A stretch of DNA of 10,828 nucleotides. Origin: CALZJC01 sp041574955. GTDB taxonomy: Bacteria > Acidobacteriota > Thermoanaerobaculia > Multivoradales > JAHEKO01. The notes beneath the pieces were generated by a model. It ran no database searches, had not been told where the DNA came from, and was given only the letters and a program-made list of their open reading frames with translations. The DNA is taken from assembly GCA_041574955.1 (NCBI GenBank), contig JBFGNS010000143.1, positions 1-10,828 of the forward strand, read 5' to 3'. This document shows, piece by piece, positions 8,201-10,828 of this stretch. Numbering within the stretch: the first letter of the stretch is position 1; each line of letters starts with the position of its first letter. A program made the position numbers and the translations under genes.

Positions 8201-8551
8201 GAAGTCTTCCAGAACCTGCTCGAGAACGCGGTCAAGTTCATGGGCGACCAGCCGCGGCCGCGGATCGAGATCGGCGTCCAGGAGCGTGACGGCGAGCGCG
8301 TCTGCTTCGTCCGCGACAACGGGTGCGGCGTCCCGGCGAGCTACCACCAGAAGGTCTTCGGACTGTTCGAGCGCCTGCACCACGAGACCGAGGGCACCGG
8401 GATCGGGCTCGCCCTGGTCAAGCGGATCATCGAGGTGCACGGCGGTCGGGTGTGGCTCGAGAGCGGCGGCCCCGGCGAGGGGACGACCGTCTGCTTCGCG
8501 ATACCCGACACCGGTGCCCGCGACAAGCGGCGGGCGTCGGCCACCGTCTAG
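5210..8551 (+). CDS. Two-propeller (Reg_prop) sensor histidine kinase with Y_Y_Y domain, no receiver
   Basis: This 1113-residue protein is a membrane sensor of the kind known from hybrid two-component systems, but without the receiver and DNA-binding domains. A Sec signal (1 to about 29, hydrophobic core LVLLAAFLLAALVAPP) exports the sensor. Residues about 35-690 contain 14 propeller repeats. A Y_Y_Y domain follows (about 730-806), then one membrane helix (about 812-833) and a coiled coil (about 840-890). The HisKA domain has the phospho-accepting H891 in VSHDLKSPL. The HATPase domain has an N box (N1002 and N1006), G1 box D1036-NGCG, F box FGLFERL and G2 box G1062-TGIGLAL; all key residues are present, so it should be active. 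The ATG is fixed by an in-frame stop at 5165-5167 and the signal peptide, although no good ribosome binding site is visible. The response regulator must be encoded elsewhere. In relatives this sensor type often detects sugars or polymers; the ligand here is unknown. Confidence 0.93.
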   Translation: MQTHCRRSVLVLLAAFLLAALVAPPALEAGHEGPLRFRRLSTGEGLSDATVEAIVQDRLGFMWFGTADGLNRYDGYGFRTYSHVDGDPSSLSGSYIWDLFVDSRGALWVGTDDGLNRYVAETDSFVGYTMELPAAAGVPTVPGVHELFEDSRSRFWIGSGAGLHRLDRATGRFTHYLRDESDPASLAYNFVETILEDRAGRLWVGTQGGLDLWNPESDGFEHFQHDPRDPESLSNNFVRVVYQDREGAIWVGTEKGLNRMDPARPGRFERLYADPATPGSLPDDLVWSILEDSEGTLWIGTDRGGLVAYDRERGAFTSYKHDPTDPSTLGSNVVSIIYEDAAGDLWTGNYAGGVNYLARGASVFEVFSHDPRDAASLNHSSVLALAQDRRGDVWVGTEDGLARFDRAGRRFERYRHDPADPTTLSAPAVLSIHATPEGRLWVGTWAGGLHLRNPSTGRFERRFPRPGTDPASGMLHVQDIAEDSSGELWVATFQGLHRLDREGNRLASYFHDAADPASISHDISWEIHRDRSGRLWIGTHDGLCLRDAARDAFDCYSQGPAPNQSLGLNQMQRIYEDGDGLMWLATNGGGLARFDPERRVFLTSLRAADGLPSDVVDSVVADGGGDLWLGTNRGLCRFDRQAGTFTTFDEHDGLKGRQFSRAALAAAAGDELYFGGIHGLTVFDPSRIQPNTNIPPVVITRFEIFNRPVAVAPDGPLPTQVSLAEHVTLDHHQSVFTLEFAALSYRAPAKNRYAYMLEGFDAGWIDVVERRTATYTNLDPGSYTFRVKGSNDSGVWNEQGAALGLIIRPPWWATWWFRSLATVLGVAALTLGYRTRVRSITERSERLQKEIDERKRAEAARERLLREMEESRILLERQNAELERFAYTVSHDLKSPLVTIQGFLGLLAGDVERGDREALERDIRQISAATSTMGRLLDELLDLARTGRVANPVEEVSLGELAREAVDSLSSRIAERGVTVRVAPDLPVLRGDRIRLLEVFQNLLENAVKFMGDQPRPRIEIGVQERDGERVCFVRDNGCGVPASYHQKVFGLFERLHHETEGTGIGLALVKRIIEVHGGRVWLESGGPGEGTTVCFAIPDTGARDKRRASATV
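5315..7290 (+). repeat. Fourteen coding repeats: Reg_prop blades of the kinase sensor
   Basis: The repeats are at the protein level, with core pattern LWxGTxxGLxR followed by a loop often reading HDPxDPxSL. The core Trp residues are W63, W108, W156, W203, W250, W298, W346, W394, W441, W489, W536, W583 and W628; a 14th, weaker copy has Tyr673 (LYFGGIHGL). Spacing is very regular at 45-48 residues. Fourteen blades match the two seven-bladed propellers of known sensors of this class. The DNA copies have diverged beyond short matches such as tgggtcggcacc. Confidence 0.88.
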
Positions 8552-8589
8552 ACCGGCGGTCGTTGGAGCCGGCCCGGCCGCGGCCGCCG
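8552..8589. other. Short gap between convergent genes
   Basis: Only 38 nt separate the kinase stop from the pump stop on the other strand. The gap is GC-rich with a palindrome GGCCGCGGCC at 8576-8585 and CCGGCGG at 8553-8559, which can pair with CCGCCGG at 8594-8600. Some bidirectional terminator may sit here, but there is no T tract on either strand, so none is called. Confidence 0.35.
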
Positions 8590-10827
8590 TCAGCCGCCGG
8601 CTTCGGGCAGCCGCGAGCTCGCGACCGCCGGTGGAGCGAGCTCGCCGGTCTCGCGCGCCACGTCGATGGCGCCCTCGACCGAGATCGAGCGCGTCCACTC
8701 GCGCGTCGTGAGGTAGCTGTACATCGCCGGCACCACGTAGAGCGTCAGCAGCGTCCCCACCGACAGGCCGCCGATCACCGCGATCCCCATCGGCACCCGG
8801 CTCTCGGAGCCCGCGCCGATCGCCAGCGCGATCGGCAGGATGCCCAGCATGGTGGACAGGCTGGTCATCAGCACCGGGCGGAAGCGCGCCGTCGCCGCCT
8901 CCTGCACCGCCGCCATCACCTCGCGGCCGCGGGCGCGGCGCTGGTTGGCGAACTCGACGATCAGGATGCCGTTCTTGGTCACCAGGCCGATCAGCATGAT
9001 CATGCCGATCTGGCTGAAGATGTTGAGCGTCTGGTGGAAGTACCACAGCCAGAACAGCGCCCCGGCCAGCGCCAGCGGCACCGACAGCATGATGATGAAC
9101 GGGTCGCGAAAGCTCTCGAACTGAGCCGCCAGCACCAGGTAGATCAGCACCAGGGCGAGCAGGAACACGAACAGCAGCGCACGCGAGCTCTCGGCGAAGT
9201 CGCGCGACTGGCCGTCGAGGGTGGTGGCGAAGGTGTCGTCCAGCAGCTCGCCGGCGATCCGCTCCATCGCCTCGATGCCCTGGCTCATGGTGTAGCCGGG
9301 GGCCAGGCCGGCCGACACGGTGGCCGAGACGTAGCGGTCGAAGCGGTAGAGCTGCGGCGGGATGCTCTCCTCCTCGACCCGCACCACCTTGTCGAGCGGC
9401 ACCGGCTGGCCGCCGCCCGACTTGACGTACAGGTTGCGCAGGTCGAGGGTCTCGTCGCGGTTCTCGCGCAGCACCTGGCCGATGATCTCGAACTGCTTGC
9501 CGTCGAGGATGAAGAAGCCCAGCCGCTGCTCGCTCAGCGACAGCTGCAGCGTCTCGGCTACGTCGAGCGCCGAGATCCCCAGGTCGCGTGCCCGCGCGCG
9601 GTCGATGTCGACCGCCAGCTGCGGCTTGTCGAACACCAGGTCGACGTCGGGGGTGGTCAGCGCCGGCTCGCGGCCGGCGCGCTCGACGAACGACCCGAGC
9701 ACCTCCTGCAGGCGCGCCAGGGTGGGCGCCTGGAGCACGAACTGCACCGGCTGGCCGCGCCGCCGGCCGACCGCGATGGTCGGGTCCTGGGTGACGAACG
9801 AGCGGGCGCCGGTGAACCGCGCCAGCTTTGCCTGGACGTCGTCGGCGATCTCCATCTGGCTGCGCTGGCGCTGCTCGGGCTCCACCAGCCACAGCCGTAC
9901 GAACGCCGAGTTGACCGAGGTCGAGGCGCCGAAGCCCGGCGAGGTGACGGTCATCAGCTCGCGCTGCTCGGGGTACTCGGCCAGCAGCATCTCGGTCACC
10001 GACTGGACGAAGTTGTCCATGTACTCGTAGGTCGCGCCCTCGGGCGCCTTGAAGTTGACCGCCACCCGGCTGCGGTCCTCGAGCGGCGCCAGCTCCGAGG
10101 GCAGGGTGGTGGCGAACCAGGCGATGGCGGCGAGGCAGAGCGCGAGGATCGGCAGCGCCAGCCAGCGGTGGCCGAGGAAGCTCTCCAGGCTGCCGCGGTA
10201 GCCCTCGGTCAGGCGGCGGAAGAACGGTTCGCTGCGGCGGTAGAACCAGGAGTGCCGGGTGGTCCTGCGCAGCAGCTTGGTGGTGAGCATCGAGGTCAGC
10301 GTCAGCGCGACGAACGACGAGATGATCACCGCGCCGGCGAGGGTGGCCCCGAACTCCCGGAACAGCCGCCCGGTGAGCCCGCCCAGGAAGAGGATCGGCA
10401 GCAGCACCGCCACCAGCGCCGCGGTGGTGGCGATGACGGCGAAGAAGATCTCGCGCGTGCCGACCACCCCTGCCTCGGCCGGCGGCAGCCCGCTCTCGAT
10501 CTTCGAGTAGACGTTCTCGAGCACCACGATGGCGTCGTCGACCACCAGGCCGATCGCCAGCACCAGCCCGAGCAGCGTCAGGACGTTGAGCGAGAAGCCC
10601 AGCAGGTCCATGACGAAGAACGCCCCGACCAGCGACACCGGGATCGCCAGCAGCGGGATCACCGTCGTGCGCCAGTCGCGCAGGAAGACAAAGATCACCA
10701 GCACCACCAGCGCCAGCGCCAGGAAGATTGTCTGCTGGACCTCGGCGATCGAGCGGCGGATGAACTGGGTCGAGTCGAAGGCGTAGCTGAGCTCGATGTC
10801 GGGCGCCAGGTTGCGCTCGATGGTCGC
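8590..10827 (-). CDS. RND efflux transporter inner-membrane subunit, HAE-1 type (AcrB family), N-terminus cut by the window edge
   Basis: The gene reads from the right edge to a TGA at 8590-8592, giving 745 residues of a protein normally about 1020-1060 long; roughly the first 300 residues (TM1 and the first porter half) lie outside. The fragment enters just before TM2 (FDSTQFIRRSIAEVQQTIF), so an internal GTG near 10707 is not the start. TM4 carries the proton-relay Asp pair in GLVVDDAIVVLENV (fragment residues 97 and 98). TM10 carries the Lys in GLVTKNGILIVEFANQ (residue 618). These residues and the motif set indicate proton-driven export of organic compounds rather than heavy metals. The second porter half and C-terminal helices up to YVVPAMYSYL are complete, followed by a tail of about 40 residues. 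In the cell it would be the trimeric inner-membrane pump of a tripartite system; the adaptor and outer-membrane channel are not in the window. Substrate cannot be read from sequence. Confidence 0.93.
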   Translation of the reverse strand, partial: ATIERNLAPDIELSYAFDSTQFIRRSIAEVQQTIFLALALVVLVIFVFLRDWRTTVIPLLAIPVSLVGAFFVMDLLGFSLNVLTLLGLVLAIGLVVDDAIVVLENVYSKIESGLPPAEAGVVGTREIFFAVIATTAALVAVLLPILFLGGLTGRLFREFGATLAGAVIISSFVALTLTSMLTTKLLRRTTRHSWFYRRSEPFFRRLTEGYRGSLESFLGHRWLALPILALCLAAIAWFATTLPSELAPLEDRSRVAVNFKAPEGATYEYMDNFVQSVTEMLLAEYPEQRELMTVTSPGFGASTSVNSAFVRLWLVEPEQRQRSQMEIADDVQAKLARFTGARSFVTQDPTIAVGRRRGQPVQFVLQAPTLARLQEVLGSFVERAGREPALTTPDVDLVFDKPQLAVDIDRARARDLGISALDVAETLQLSLSEQRLGFFILDGKQFEIIGQVLRENRDETLDLRNLYVKSGGGQPVPLDKVVRVEEESIPPQLYRFDRYVSATVSAGLAPGYTMSQGIEAMERIAGELLDDTFATTLDGQSRDFAESSRALLFVFLLALVLIYLVLAAQFESFRDPFIIMLSVPLALAGALFWLWYFHQTLNIFSQIGMIMLIGLVTKNGILIVEFANQRRARGREVMAAVQEAATARFRPVLMTSLSTMLGILPIALAIGAGSESRVPMGIAVIGGLSVGTLLTLYVVPAMYSYLTTREWTRSISVEGAIDVARETGELAPPAVASSRLPEAGG

Positions 10828-10828
10828 C

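Noticed and set aside
8553..8600. Possible bidirectional terminator between the kinase and the pump
   Set aside because: The pairing CCGGCGG/CCGCCGG has a long loop, reaches into the pump gene and lacks a T tract.
7616..9892. 758-codon minus-strand frame spanning the end of the kinase and much of the pump gene
   Set aside because: It crosses two well-supported genes in the wrong frame and has no recognisable domain; GC-rich shadow.

Overview
The window comes from a very GC-rich bacterium (roughly 70% G+C by eye, with third codon positions almost all G or C). The gene content (a decaheme c-type cytochrome, a large iron-sulfur/cytochrome b fusion, a 14-blade propeller histidine kinase and a HAE-1 type RND pump) fits a Gram-negative, respiring soil or sediment lineage such as Acidobacteriota or Myxococcota. 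That placement is inference: no rRNA or marker gene is present.

Layout. Positions 3-311 hold the 3' end of a gene that starts outside the window, with an Ala/Pro-rich tail. It overlaps by 4 nt (GTGA) with an 826-residue protein (308-2788). That protein joins two cyclic-nucleotide-binding-type domains, a four-cluster [4Fe-4S] ferredoxin module of the DmsB/NrfC type, and a membrane part with two HX13H pairs that look like a diheme cytochrome b. Nineteen bases later comes a membrane-anchored decaheme cytochrome c (2808-4376), and 4 nt after that a protein with two FHA domains (4381-5049). These genes are packed as one operon. After a 160-nt gap comes a 1113-residue sensor kinase (5210-8551) with a periplasmic two-propeller sensor, a Y_Y_Y domain, one membrane helix and a HisKA/HATPase core. 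Converging on it with a 38-nt gap is an RND efflux pump on the minus strand, cut by the right edge (8590-10827).

How it may work. The first operon looks like an electron path across the inner membrane: cytoplasmic iron-sulfur clusters, then two b hemes in the membrane, then periplasmic c hemes. Unusually, ligand-sensor-type domains are fused to the electron-transfer protein and a phosphothreonine-reader (FHA) protein is encoded beside it, suggesting that electron flow is controlled after translation. This operon is the most interesting part of the window. I do not recognise it as a named complex. The kinase and pump are recognisable members of known families, and no receiver or regulator for the kinase is in view.
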